DNA from: Pseudanabaena sp. FACHB-2040
Lineage (GTDB): Bacteria; Cyanobacteriota; Cyanobacteriia; Phormidesmidales; Phormidesmidaceae
Reading direction: 5' to 3'
Assembly (NCBI RefSeq): GCF_014696715.1
Contig: NZ_JACJQO010000030.1
Location: 1 to 44,779, forward strand
Length of the DNA stretch: 44,779 bases
Every line of letters starts with the position of its first letter. Position 1 is the stretch's first letter. A program made the translations under genes and the position numbers. The notes beneath the pieces are model-generated. The model was not told the DNA's origin. It saw only the letters and a list, made by a program, of their open reading frames with translations, and ran no database searches. Below are positions 1 to 8,409 of this stretch, piece by piece.

Positions 1-148
1 GCCTCAACTCAAAAGGCTAACGTTGTCATTTTCTACTGGCTACTTCTGCTGGAATGCCTGCATAGCCTCACGCCTAGCTTTACAAATTGAATCTCGTTGC
101 GCATCTCGTGGGCTGATGTACTAATTGTCGTCCCCCTGCCATCAGATC

Positions 149-340
149 ATGCCCGCCTCAAAACTCAACCGACTCATTGAATACCTGCGCGAGACGCTGG
201 CAGTGCCGGCGGAGGGGATCTCATTGGGACTACGGCAAGCGGGCCAGACGACTAACTTGCTGCCGATGGTGCTGTGGCAGTACGGGCTGATCAACACGCA
301 GCAGCTTAACCAAGTCTTTGACTGGATGGAAGGAGCGTAA
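149..340 (+). CDS. DUF2949 family protein
   Basis: Small 63-residue soluble protein of unknown function. It matches the cyanobacterial DUF2949 pattern: an N-terminal helix (KLNRLIEYLRETLAVP), a middle segment ISLGLRQ, then LPMVLWQYGLI and a closing helix QLNQVFDWM. The length is normal for this family. An upstream TTG at 125 would add eight unconserved residues, so I chose the ATG at 149, where the family similarity begins. No clear Shine-Dalgarno is visible. It stands alone, followed by about 250 bp in which I see no gene (341-590). The family assignment is by pattern memory; the function is unknown. Confidence 0.75.
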   Translation: MPASKLNRLIEYLRETLAVPAEGISLGLRQAGQTTNLLPMVLWQYGLINTQQLNQVFDWMEGA

Positions 341-590
341 GCTAGCGCACCTCAAAGTCACGAGGCCGCTGCTCGATAAGGAGTCGTTCTACCTTCAGAG
401 GGTGAAATCCTCTTGCTTCAAGAAAAATCGTTCTCGTTTGAGCGGCCACTCGTTGCCCCTACGTCCTACGTCGGTTCTCACCCTTCTTTTCCTTCATCTT
501 CGTTCGTGGCCTTAGAGAACCAGTTCATACCTTCACTGCTGGCCTATGGTTTACCTGCTCCAGGCGTGCGATCTCACTCAGGGGGCTACT

Positions 591-1070
591 TCATGCCTTT
601 TTAATGGTAGCTTTAGTGGTTGGAATATTATTCATTAAGGTATAGCCCATCTTGCCAAATGCGTCTTTCTGCCAAATGCAAACGGGAAGCCAGATGACAG
701 TCGCATAATTGTCGAACTGCTCTCCAAGATCTCTAGGCGCAATCCCCAGTTCTCTAGCCTGTTGAATAAGCGGCCGACCAAACTTGAAACTGAATCTACG
801 CATTTCGGTCTCTTCATCTACATCATCTGAGTTAAAGAGAAGATCGTTGTATATATCAAGTAGGTTTGAGAGAAAAATTTCCAGGGGTTTGTCATACAAG
901 AAGAAATCAGCAGTGTGCCAATATCTCACACCATTTGCTTCACGCTGATAGCGTTCCAGGTTTTCGTCAGTGGGTTCAAGCATATATTGAGAGTCCATAA
1001 GCAGAGTTGAGCATAGTAACCACTTGGGCTTGCCATCAGAAATAATCTCAACCTGGTCGGTTGACGTCAT
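591..1070 (-). CDS. Hypothetical protein, possibly chimeric
   Basis: A 159-residue acidic protein with no family I recognise. It has a tryptophan/tyrosine-rich middle and no membrane segment or signal peptide. Its first codons continue in frame from the end of the frameshift-corrected NERD remnant immediately upstream, and the first ~15 residues (MTSTDQVEIISDGKP) look like the next strand of a NERD domain. The ATG may therefore be internal to an older, larger gene, with the rest being foreign sequence or an unusual C-terminus. No good ribosome-binding site precedes the ATG. It could be a decayed fusion rather than an active gene. Confidence 0.4.
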   Translation of the reverse strand: MTSTDQVEIISDGKPKWLLCSTLLMDSQYMLEPTDENLERYQREANGVRYWHTADFFLYDKPLEIFLSNLLDIYNDLLFNSDDVDEETEMRRFSFKFGRPLIQQARELGIAPRDLGEQFDNYATVIWLPVCIWQKDAFGKMGYTLMNNIPTTKATIKKA

Positions 1071-1071
1071 T

Positions 1072-1289
1072 GATCGTTTCTAGCTTCCAGTCTTTGACCT
1101 CTAAGATGAACAGGCCCCGCCCTGGATGCAGAAGGAGAAATCGGGGTGGAGGTGCTCGGGTTCCACCGGCATGTCATACCAGAGGAGATAATCGTCTTCT
1201 AGCTTCTTCTCTAAGCGCTGGGCGAGTCGTCTTGCGCCTAGAGTCATACAGGAGGCACAGACGCTGTAAGAGGGGATGAGCGTTGCCAT
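1072..1289 (-). pseudogene. Frameshifted NERD-domain (nuclease-related) gene fragment
   Basis: The reading frame from the ATG at 1289 starts like cyanobacterial NERD-domain helicases (MATLIPSYSVCASCMTLGARR, then LEDDYLLWYDMPVEPEHLHPDF). It is then lost at about 1135 and terminates. In the next frame the sequence resumes as LHPGRGLFILEVKDWKLETI, the classic NERD core with the EVK nuclease motif. One missing base near position 1135 explains the break. NERD domains are restriction-endonuclease-like and are often fused to UvrD- or DEAD-type helicases in cyanobacteria. No helicase part is present, so this is a truncated, frameshifted remnant. Confidence 0.7.
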
Positions 1290-1366
1290 TAATACAGAGG
1301 ATGCTTGATGAACTCAGCATGCCCGTCGAGTAGGAAATAGGTGATGGGAGTGAGCGTCTTTCCGGC

Positions 1367-2110
1367 TTAACCAGGGATCTGCATCAACTGCTCAGCCACA
1401 TACTCCTGAAAAGCCTCTAACCCTCCCTTCTTATTCCACGCTTCTTGGAAAGATTCGAAGGAGGAGAATTCGTATGGCATGCTTTTCTGAATAGAGACAT
1501 CGAACCCAAGGACCTCTTTGCGATGAGGGAGCTCTGCCCAATCGATCTCTGGCTTCCACCAAACGATCTTGACATAGCGGTGAAACCACCCTCCCTCTTC
1601 ATAAGGCTCGTCGTCTAGAAACTCAACAACATGGGTGACCTTGGCGTGCTGAGTAAGGACCATCAAGTCGTTGGCTGCTGGCAATTCTGCCTTTTTATGT
1701 TTGAATCCTAATGGAAGAATGGTTAACCCATTTTTTTGAATTATGGGTTCCTTACAATCAGCAATTTCATTCAGTGAAACTGCCCAGTGGTGCGGCCAGC
1801 CCTTCTCTGGAGTGACGACTTTAATCCATTTCAGACGTGACAAGTCCATCTTTAGCTCCTTGTTAAAGTTGAAGTCTGAAGCGTCAGAAAAGTCCACCCT
1901 TAAATCCAGTGACAAGATATCCTCAATTCTTTTCAGCAAATCGTAGTTAACTGTACTGGCCTCCCCTTTTTCCAGCTTGTACCAGTAAGTAGGAGTGATA
2001 TCTAGGCGTCTACATATCTCCAGCAAACTATGCCTAGAGGCTTTACGCGCTGCTAGTAGCCTATCTGAAAGGTCTGGAATATTTAGCTCTTGAACTCTTC
2101 TGACTCTCAT
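1367..2110 (-). CDS. XRE-family helix-turn-helix regulator with unknown C-terminal domain
   Basis: A 247-residue protein. Residues ~12-75 form an XRE/Cro-type HTH (DRLLAARKASRHSLLEICRRLDITPTYWYKLEKG, then a helix ending in LKRIEDIL). The remaining ~170 residues are acidic and tryptophan-rich, matching no family I know. It is probably a DNA-binding regulator; the C-terminus may sense a ligand or a partner. It is transcribed divergently from parA, and the 278-bp intergenic region contains two inverted repeats, one of them (2150-2180) immediately upstream of this gene and a natural autoregulatory operator. It may also control the partition operon, but that is inference. Confidence 0.75.
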   Translation of the reverse strand: MRVRRVQELNIPDLSDRLLAARKASRHSLLEICRRLDITPTYWYKLEKGEASTVNYDLLKRIEDILSLDLRVDFSDASDFNFNKELKMDLSRLKWIKVVTPEKGWPHHWAVSLNEIADCKEPIIQKNGLTILPLGFKHKKAELPAANDLMVLTQHAKVTHVVEFLDDEPYEEGGWFHRYVKIVWWKPEIDWAELPHRKEVLGFDVSIQKSMPYEFSSFESFQEAWNKKGGLEAFQEYVAEQLMQIPG

Positions 2111-2149
2111 TTAGCGTTGATTCCTGAAGCACCTTAAACCTCTAACTGA

Positions 2150-2201
2150 GACAACTATAAACAAATAGTTTATAGTTGTCAACAACTAGTAGTTTATAGT
2201 T
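2150..2201. promoter_or_regulatory. Probable operator: 13-bp inverted repeat plus extra half-site
   Basis: A perfect inverted repeat has 13-bp arms (GACAACTATAAAC at 2150-2162 and its complement at 2168-2180) with a 5-nt spacer. A third copy of the half-site GTTTATAGTT follows at 2192-2201. It lies 40 bp upstream of the XRE regulator start, the usual position for a self-regulating operator. It is a binding-site prediction only. Confidence 0.6.
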
Positions 2202-2285
2202 TGGAGTGTATCCTTGAACTTGGATTTGCGATCGCAACGTCACCTTTCTCCAGAACACCCCAGCCAGTAGTCAGCAGAATTTCTC

Positions 2286-2337
2286 GATAACTGTTAATTC
2301 TATAAAGGTATTAAACCTTTATAGAATTAACAGTTAT
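2286..2337. repeat. Perfect 23-bp-arm palindrome upstream of parA (candidate parS/operator)
   Basis: Arms at 2287-2309 and 2315-2337 are perfectly complementary around a 5-nt AT loop. The centre, TAAAGGTATTAAACCTTTA (2303-2321), recurs exactly at 3549-3567 after the second partition gene. A site upstream of parA and another at the operon end is typical of centromere or autorepressor sites bound by ribbon-helix-helix partition proteins. The arm length would also allow a hairpin in the parA leader transcript. Confidence 0.65.
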
Positions 2338-2388
2338 TTTTAGAAGACCTTAATCGTTGTATGGTTCATCCATTCGTGCGGGGTAGCC

Positions 2389-3111
2389 ATGCTGAAAATT
2401 GCGATATGGAATTTGAAGGGTGGAACCGGGAAAAGCTGCACCACTCAAAACTTAGGGGCAGAACTTGCGGCTGCAAAGCTGAAGACAGCGCTGGTAGACC
2501 TTGACGGTCAGAGAACCCTTAGCTTCAGCCTCGGTATGGATGGGGCAGAACCGACCGTTTTGGATTGGTTACAGGGCAAAGCTGAACCGTTACCAACAGA
2601 TCTTAAGAACTTGGCCCTAGTTCCCGGTGACATTGGCATGTTTCAGCTATCAGCTGATAAAGACTTAATAGCATCATCTCTTAAAGGTTTAATAGGTTTT
2701 GATGTTTGTTTAATGGACTGCCCACCTAGCCTAGGACTGGCGTCGGTACAAGCAGTTCTGAACGCTGATAGGGTACTCATGCCCACTTTGACTGAGCCAG
2801 CCTCACTCAAAGGCATCTCTGAGGCCGTTCAACTCATCCGTAACGAGCGTCCTGATATTCCCATCGAAGTTCTAAGGACACGGTACAAGTCGCGCCTAGT
2901 ACTGAGCAGGGAGGCCGATGATTTACTCATAGAGGGAGCCGAAGATTTTGGGTACCGGCTGCTGCACACCACCATTCCAGAGAACATCGCGATCGCCGAG
3001 TCTGTAGCCCAGCAAGTACCAGTTAAGGAATACGACGGCAAATCTATCGGGGCTAATGCCTATAAATCGTTGGCCAGAGAAGTCAAAAAGATTTGGGGGT
3101 TAGGAAAATGA
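2389..3111 (+). CDS. parA: ParA-family partition ATPase
   Basis: A 240-residue deviant-Walker ATPase of the MinD/ParA class, which positions plasmid copies before division. Walker A is NLKGGTGKSCTT at residues ~8-19, with the signature first lysine. The switch region reads DLDGQRTLS (the usual form is DxDPQGxxS/T), and Walker B is VCLMDCPPS near residue 107. There is no N-terminal HTH, so it is the small ParA type (Ib-like) that pairs with a small RHH partner. Its TGA overlaps the next gene's ATG by 4 bp (ATGA), indicating translational coupling. The large palindrome at 2287-2337 lies 50 bp upstream and probably mediates autoregulation. Confidence 0.93.
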   Translation: MLKIAIWNLKGGTGKSCTTQNLGAELAAAKLKTALVDLDGQRTLSFSLGMDGAEPTVLDWLQGKAEPLPTDLKNLALVPGDIGMFQLSADKDLIASSLKGLIGFDVCLMDCPPSLGLASVQAVLNADRVLMPTLTEPASLKGISEAVQLIRNERPDIPIEVLRTRYKSRLVLSREADDLLIEGAEDFGYRLLHTTIPENIAIAESVAQQVPVKEYDGKSIGANAYKSLAREVKKIWGLGK

Positions 3112-3551
3112 GCACAAAACCGAGACTCGGTGGCATGAAGCTAGGGCAATTTGGGGGAGTGCGATCGCAGTCTGCCCAAGAGGAGGGACAGGAAACCCAG
3201 CCAGCAGCAGAGCCAAAGCTAGAGGAGAGGCAGGAGATTCTCCCGCCGCCAATCGAGCCAGTAACACCTGCCGCAGCGGTGGCAACACCAGTGAAGCCAA
3301 AGGCAAAGGCTAAGCATAAGCCCCCAGACAAGCTAACCAACGTGAACATCAAGATTAACCGGAATCAGCAACGGTGGCTTCAAGATACGGCTCAGCAGAT
3401 TAGGGACAACAACAGCAAGCCTGTACCTCCGGATCAGCGTGTCTACCCACAACACTTAATAGGGATTGCGATCGACCTGCTAAAAGCTCAAGACGTTGAT
3501 TGGTCCGAAGTGCGCAATGCCGATGAGTTGCGAAATAGGTTAAATATTTAA
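3108..3551 (+). CDS. Probable partition partner protein, ribbon-helix-helix C-terminus
   Basis: A 147-residue protein overlapping the parA stop by ATGA, which supports the ATG at 3108 over a GTG/TTG at 3093. The N-terminal half is disordered and Pro/Ala/Glu/Lys-rich, like the ParA-stimulating tails of small centromere-binding proteins. The C-terminal ~70 residues (VNIKINRNQQRWLQDTAQQI, later VYPQHLIGIAIDLLKAQ) fit a ribbon-helix-helix fold: a short strand, then two helices. By position and size it is the ParB/ParG-like adaptor that would bind the palindromes at 2303-2321 and 3549-3567. No ParB nuclease-like domain is present. The fold is my inference. Confidence 0.7.
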   Translation: MSTKPRLGGMKLGQFGGVRSQSAQEEGQETQPAAEPKLEERQEILPPPIEPVTPAAAVATPVKPKAKAKHKPPDKLTNVNIKINRNQQRWLQDTAQQIRDNNSKPVPPDQRVYPQHLIGIAIDLLKAQDVDWSEVRNADELRNRLNI

Positions 3552-3569
3552 AGGTATTAAACCTTTAAA
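3547..3569. repeat. Second copy of partition palindrome, overlapping the operon's stop codon
   Basis: A 23-bp near-perfect palindrome whose central 19 bp (3549-3567) are identical to 2303-2321 upstream of parA. It overlaps the TAA of the RHH gene. It could be a centromere half, an operator copy or a weak terminator. No U-tract follows, so a binding site is more likely. Confidence 0.6.
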
Positions 3570-3685
3570 CTATTGTCATTGTTGTTGCCGCAGTTTGTCA
3601 CGTTCTAGAAAGGCACAACCAGGCAAACTGTTACAGTTACTGCCAGAGGAACCGCCGCCACCGGTGCTTTTCTCAATCCGTTCAA

Positions 3686-6600
3686 CTACATCACCGGAGC
3701 GACCTGCACCGTTCTCGCTAGCTCTGGCAAACTCGACCCAGAAGCCTCCCATGCCTTCCGCAGCGGACACAACATGGCACGGGGTTGAGCCACCTTGTTC
3801 ACCTGCCCTGCTGATTCCACCAACCTTTCGTTGGGGGGCTCTGTTTGAGTCGTGTCCATGATTTGATCAGGGATCTCAGAGTCCTTATTACAAATCGTGG
3901 ACACCGAGCCGGAAAACTTACGGCGCAATGCTTCTAGCAGTTTGACTCTAGTGGGATTTTGAGCGTCCTCAATACTCCAAAGCCGATTCCTCGATTGGGA
4001 GCGCTTACCGGGGCGAGCCGTGGCCACCGCCTTGAGCCCGAGCTTGCGAATCAGCTTGTTGGCAATCTCACAAGGGGTTTGCTCCGGCTTAACCTGCAGC
4101 TTCAGCCAGTAGTAGATTTCTTTTGCCCAGTAGAGCGCTGCCTTCTTGACGGCGATCGCTCTCGCATCGACGTTGCTCCATGAGGATCCATCGAGCAACG
4201 CCAGAACTCCCGTTTTGGCAATTAGGGTGGCCTTGATAAAGTTCTTCGGCAGCCGGTGGGGAGCCCTGATAGAGGCAGAGAGCACATTCGTGGCTGCCTG
4301 CCGGTCTTGCTCCTTAGCTGCATTGAGGTTCTCGGCGCGGGCCTGCATCAAAACGCCGCGTCGCATTGCGCCAAAGTCCTTAGTCAGGGCCTGGTAGACA
4401 TCCTCGGGATCATCAAAGGTGACACCTGGGAACTCATCACGCCAGAGCACTTTATGGGCCATCATGCGCACGTCGTAGCTCGTGTCGTTGCCACCCAGGG
4501 CTTTGAATGCCCACTCGACATCCTGCTGGTCACTAGGCTGAAGCGCCGCGATTTCTTCGGCGTCAGAGCGCCACAGCTGCTCATCGATGGCTTTCCATAA
4601 GTCACAGGCCCTCTGGTCCTTGAGCACCTGCACAGTACGCACGGTGTGGCCGTCTGCCTCTAGCCTGGCAGCTAGGGCCTGCTGAGCAATCGACTTCTGC
4701 GCGCCGGTGACCGTTTTTGCGGCTGCCAGGTAATCAAGCACCGCGCTCTCAATGGTCAGCAGATGCTCTGATCTCTCACCACCTTGGGTCAGTTCCTGCA
4801 GGCCAAATACCCCAGAGATGCCCTCCAGGTTAGCCATCAGCCGCCGCTTAACTGCGCGGGGATTGGCCAGGCCTTCGTCGCCACCAGCCAGGATAAAGGG
4901 TGGGCAGAAAATGAACCGGGGCACTGAGGGCCGAAAGCGCCCCAGCATCTGCAGGTGAGTATCGGTACCAAGTGTGGGGAAGTAGGCCCACACCTGGCTG
5001 AAATAAGCATCCTCGGTCAATATGCCCCCTTGAATGCTGACCCCTGATTTTGCCGACGGCGAGAGAATCAGCACATCTGGCCTATGAACCTGCAGCCACT
5101 CGTCAGGGGCCTCGAAGAAGCTGTTGAACGCGCCCTGCTCATTAGTTTCGGAATCAACCCGCACCACCTTTTTGTGGGCGTGCTCTTTAGAGATCGCCGC
5201 CTGCAACCGCCGCCCTTCCCGCTGCGAGCTGGTAACAAACAGGATGAGTTCACCCCGGGCGATGCTGGCCAGCACCTGAGCCCGGAACCCGCTCGCCTGG
5301 CCAGAAAACAGAGTGCACTCCCAGGGGATGCCCTGCTTGCGATGCCGGAAGACGCGCACCTGCTGAGCGCCAGAGAGGGCCTGGACAAACTTCACGGCGC
5401 GATCAGGAATGCCCGCTTCAGACAACACAATGGCACCGGTGGCGATCGCATGTTGAGCTGCAGCGGATAGACGTTCCAAAATATCGGCGTAGCGCTGGCC
5501 GAGCGTATCGCCCTGAGCCGTGTGCTCAACGACCTGATTCGCCTCATCTAGCACTAACAGTACAGGCTTTGACCAGAACCAGTCAGGGATGCGGTGCAGC
5601 GAGTCTGGGCACATCACGACGCCACCGTCATGGCTAACGGAGGCCCACAGTGCCTGCTGCTCTTCTGGCTTGGTGCCGAAGTGGTGGATGTGGGGCAGGC
5701 CCCAGTCTTTGGCAGTCTGCTGGCCCAGCGAGTTCAAAGGTGAAAGCACCAGCACCCTCCATCCGCGCGAGATCGCAGCTTTGACCCAGTCCTTGCCGAT
5801 GCGCGTAGTCTTGCCAGAGTTGACTGGGGCATCGAGCACGTGGATTGCACCCTGCTGCAGCTCTGGCAGCGCCGGCATATACTCACCTTCTGTTTCCCGC
5901 TCAATGGGAAAGGATAGGCTGTTGTGCCGCCGAATAGTTGCGATCGCAGCGGCTACCTGGCCCTGACGTTTGTAGTCGTTGAGCGTGGGGCAATCCCTGA
6001 TCAGCTCGTCAAACCAGGATTGGGCTTCATTTCCTTTGGCGTAGAGCACATCATCAACGCCCTTGCCTTGTTCGTAGTCCCACATCGGGGCAAACACCTT
6101 ACATCCGTGTTGCTCCAGTACAGAGCCCAGCCGCAGCACCTGCCGGCGGATGTCATGGATCACCTGGGGGCGCTCATCCGCATCGAAAACGATGTAGAGC
6201 GCTCTGCCCTGACTGGCAAAATGGGCGACGACCTGGTGCAGCTCGTCGCTGCCTTTGAGGTGCCACTGGGTAATGCCTCGCAGTGCGACCGCGGGCACGC
6301 CGTGGGCCATCAGGGCCAGCGCCTTTTTGAGGCCCTCAGTAATGGCCACTGGCAAGTCGCACCGCCAGACCACGTCCCAAAAGCCTTCACCTTCCTGCGG
6401 TCGCACACCGTAGCGGGCATAGATAGTCTGAGCCGTCTCCTCATCAACAAAGGGCAGCAGCGGCAGTGCTGGCAGCCTGGCTGGGGTTTCATACTTGATG
6501 ACCCGTAGCTTGCCGTCTCGGGGCTCCTGCCGGGGTTCAATGGGCTTGAAGTAGGGTACCTCCGCTGACTCACCATCTAAAGTGCAACCGTAGGCGATCC

Positions 6601-6901
6601 AACCGCCAGCAGCTGCAAAGCGGTAATGCTCCAGAATGCGAGCAGCTGGGCGGGTGATGTACTCAGTGACCTTCTGTACGGTCGCGATCTTGTGCTCTGC
6701 CAGGGCTTGAACTGCTGCGTCTCCGTCAATCCAAGAGACGTTGGCCTCAGTTAGAGAATCTGGAACTGCGCTTTTGCGGAAGTCTTGAAGCAGCCAGGAA
6801 GGCTCGCTTTGGGTCTTGAATGCTTTGGGGATGGAGCTGCTCTTAGTGCCAACAAACTCGTCTCTAAAGCACTTCCTATTAGGGGAAGAAATTAATTTCA
6901 T
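3686..6901 (-). CDS. DUF3854 plasmid replication protein (primase/helicase-like)
   Basis: About 1071 residues from the ATG at 6901; a TTG at 6958 would extend it to 1090, and neither start has a strong ribosome-binding site. Residues ~150-300 form the DUF3854 Toprim-like domain, seen as VAITEGLKKALALMAHGVPAVAL and later LYIVFDADERP with KGVDDVL. A SF2-type helicase part follows, with Walker A HVLDAPVNSGKTTRIG near residue 362 and Walker B VLLVLDEANQ. The C-terminal ~300 residues are helical and unknown. DUF3854 proteins are the usual large replication proteins of cyanobacterial plasmids, so this is probably the plasmid initiator/primase-helicase. It lies convergent to the parA operon. Confidence 0.8.
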   Translation of the reverse strand: MKLISSPNRKCFRDEFVGTKSSSIPKAFKTQSEPSWLLQDFRKSAVPDSLTEANVSWIDGDAAVQALAEHKIATVQKVTEYITRPAARILEHYRFAAAGGWIAYGCTLDGESAEVPYFKPIEPRQEPRDGKLRVIKYETPARLPALPLLPFVDEETAQTIYARYGVRPQEGEGFWDVVWRCDLPVAITEGLKKALALMAHGVPAVALRGITQWHLKGSDELHQVVAHFASQGRALYIVFDADERPQVIHDIRRQVLRLGSVLEQHGCKVFAPMWDYEQGKGVDDVLYAKGNEAQSWFDELIRDCPTLNDYKRQGQVAAAIATIRRHNSLSFPIERETEGEYMPALPELQQGAIHVLDAPVNSGKTTRIGKDWVKAAISRGWRVLVLSPLNSLGQQTAKDWGLPHIHHFGTKPEEQQALWASVSHDGGVVMCPDSLHRIPDWFWSKPVLLVLDEANQVVEHTAQGDTLGQRYADILERLSAAAQHAIATGAIVLSEAGIPDRAVKFVQALSGAQQVRVFRHRKQGIPWECTLFSGQASGFRAQVLASIARGELILFVTSSQREGRRLQAAISKEHAHKKVVRVDSETNEQGAFNSFFEAPDEWLQVHRPDVLILSPSAKSGVSIQGGILTEDAYFSQVWAYFPTLGTDTHLQMLGRFRPSVPRFIFCPPFILAGGDEGLANPRAVKRRLMANLEGISGVFGLQELTQGGERSEHLLTIESAVLDYLAAAKTVTGAQKSIAQQALAARLEADGHTVRTVQVLKDQRACDLWKAIDEQLWRSDAEEIAALQPSDQQDVEWAFKALGGNDTSYDVRMMAHKVLWRDEFPGVTFDDPEDVYQALTKDFGAMRRGVLMQARAENLNAAKEQDRQAATNVLSASIRAPHRLPKNFIKATLIAKTGVLALLDGSSWSNVDARAIAVKKAALYWAKEIYYWLKLQVKPEQTPCEIANKLIRKLGLKAVATARPGKRSQSRNRLWSIEDAQNPTRVKLLEALRRKFSGSVSTICNKDSEIPDQIMDTTQTEPPNERLVESAGQVNKVAQPRAMLCPLRKAWEASGSSLPELARTVQVAPVM

Positions 6902-6958
6902 TTCCAAGTTAGGGGCTACCGCCCCTGGTTTATTTGTACGGGGGCATCGTTCCCGCAA

Positions 6959-7316
6959 CGAGATTTCAAGGCTTTTCTGCTCAGCTAGCTTGGCTAAGCG
7001 ACCATAGAACAGCTGTCCCCATTGCAGAAGTGGATCTGCTGGGGTAGGATGTGAGCAGAAAATTTAAAAAACGAATCCCTCCCGCGTTGCGGGTGTGGTT
7101 GTCAGCAGGGCGTTAGCTTACTTTCTTGGCGGAGAGGGCTAACGTTTTTGCTTTGTATGGGGGGTATTCGCTTCAGATCTAGCTCTCAGTAACTCATCAC
7201 CTCCTTGTATTGCGCTAATTGGACAAACTTTAGGTCATATCATCTGGGCGATCAAGACTAGCCTTGCATTAAGTGCCAGCTTGCTCATGGATTAACCCTG
7301 AATCTTGCGGCAGCCA
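6959..7316. other. Gene-free leader upstream of the DUF3854 gene; possible origin region
   Basis: A 358-bp stretch without a credible gene. It contains a compact hairpin with arms 7081-7085 and 7089-7093 (CCCGC/GCGGG) followed on the minus strand by a T-run. It also contains an imperfect larger hairpin with 7-bp arms CGTTAGC (7111-7117) and GCTAACG (7138-7144). Leaders of large Rep genes often hold copy-number control RNAs or origins, but no iteron array is visible here. Confidence 0.3.
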
Positions 7317-7661
7317 CTAGGCTCCCACTCCAGTAACCACGGTGCTTTGGCTCAACGCCCCCTCGATCGCTTGCCCTAACTCAGCCAAAGTCCGCTCTTT
7401 AGTAAAGTCAGCAGCAGACCTCGCAGCCTCAGCTAGGATGACAGGCGTGGTAGGCAGAAGTTTTGGGGCCGAGATCAGGTAGCCAAGTGATTTGCAGTAG
7501 TTGTCTGCCAAGTTGACAGCTGCTAGATACCTGATTGTCTTCTCATCACCATCTTTGAAAGCTTTGAGTGCTTCGGCATGGAGCCCAGATGTTGGATCCC
7601 CGAGCACCTTCAGGATTGCGTCAATAGCTTGCTGTACGGATTCTGCAGTTAGCTCTGGCAT
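7317..7661 (-). CDS. Hypothetical helical protein
   Basis: A 114-residue, alanine-rich, all-helical soluble protein with no recognised domain, signal peptide or membrane segment. An AGGAG sits about 9 nt before the ATG, supporting the start. It is 12 bp downstream of the next gene on the same strand (7674-8213), so the two are almost certainly co-transcribed towards the replication gene. Function unknown; copy control or partition accessory would fit the location but nothing in the sequence shows it. Confidence 0.65.
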   Translation of the reverse strand: MPELTAESVQQAIDAILKVLGDPTSGLHAEALKAFKDGDEKTIRYLAAVNLADNYCKSLGYLISAPKLLPTTPVILAEAARSAADFTKERTLAELGQAIEGALSQSTVVTGVGA

Positions 7662-7673
7662 TAGTCTGAACTC

Positions 7674-8213
7674 CTAAACTCTGAATCTACAAGCTTTATC
7701 TGCCGCAATTTGAGGCAGATAGTTTTTCTCCCAGTAGCCGGAATCTTCAAAGTGGTAGCGAACAATTCTCGACACCACTTGAGTCAGCGGCCCTGTATCC
7801 ACGATTCGGCAAACCTTGAGCAGGCAATAGTTGTAGCTGCTCAAGCTAATCGTGTTGTATTTTTGCCTAAACTCTGGACCTGTTGGCACTGGCTCTACGG
7901 GGTCGAGTGGTGCTGGCCCAAAACCAGGGCGGCCGGCAACATATCTAGCCAAATCATCTTCTGACCCATCCCGGAGAACTTTGTAATAGTCCTCTTCGGG
8001 CATTCCCCTGGCAGCGGCATCTTTAAGCGCGGCTTCAATATAGAAATCCTTGTGCTTGGCAAAAAAGCCGTGTATCACCTGCTGGGCTAATGACCGATAG
8101 GCCCACCCTAAAGACTCAGAAGCGGCATTGAAGCGCTCCATTGTTATAGGGGTCATGTAGATGAAGTTGATCCTTATCGTCGCTGGCATGTCATGTTTGT
8201 GCGCCTTATGCAA
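7674..8213 (-). CDS. Hypothetical protein with a possible internal duplication
   Basis: A 179-residue soluble protein. Two segments of about 55 residues have the same layout: a short beta-like stretch (IRINFIYMTPITMERFNAA at ~13; KYNTISLSSYNYCLLKV at ~118), a helix, then RSLAQQVIHGFF versus TQVVSRIVRYHF, and a charged/aromatic tail. This could be a tandem ribbon-helix-helix-like repeat, which would make it a small DNA-binding regulator, but I cannot name a family. An alternative start (MPATIRINF) lies at 8189. It is first of two minus-strand genes upstream of the replication gene. Confidence 0.6.
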   Translation of the reverse strand: MHKAHKHDMPATIRINFIYMTPITMERFNAASESLGWAYRSLAQQVIHGFFAKHKDFYIEAALKDAAARGMPEEDYYKVLRDGSEDDLARYVAGRPGFGPAPLDPVEPVPTGPEFRQKYNTISLSSYNYCLLKVCRIVDTGPLTQVVSRIVRYHFEDSGYWEKNYLPQIAADKACRFRV

Positions 8214-8300
8214 CCAATTTTGTCATAGCTGAACACTTTTAGATCTAACACCATAAATTTAGCATTCAATCCATTTTTTTGTATACACTGGCATTATGTG

Positions 8301-8358
8301 AGCAACGCCCCAACGCCAGCCCGTAACTTGGTTCAACGAACTTCAACGGCTGGCAACG
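8301..8358. repeat. CAACG-rich short repeats with inverted arms upstream of the HTH gene
   Basis: Five CAACG motifs occur in 58 bp, and GCCAGCC (8315-8321) is inverted as GGCTGGC (8348-8354). The cluster sits between two divergent genes, directly upstream of an HTH protein. It could be iterons or an operator. It is short and irregular, so this is a weak call. Confidence 0.3.
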
Positions 8359-8409
8359 GGCAAAAAGGCTTCAAAACCAGTTACCGCAATAGTTGCAAAG
8401 GTGTTGCAG

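Noticed and set aside
7111-7144. Second attC-like site (CGTTAGC ... GCTAACG)
   Set aside because: It lacks L' and L'' arms and the central stem; it is only a short hairpin.
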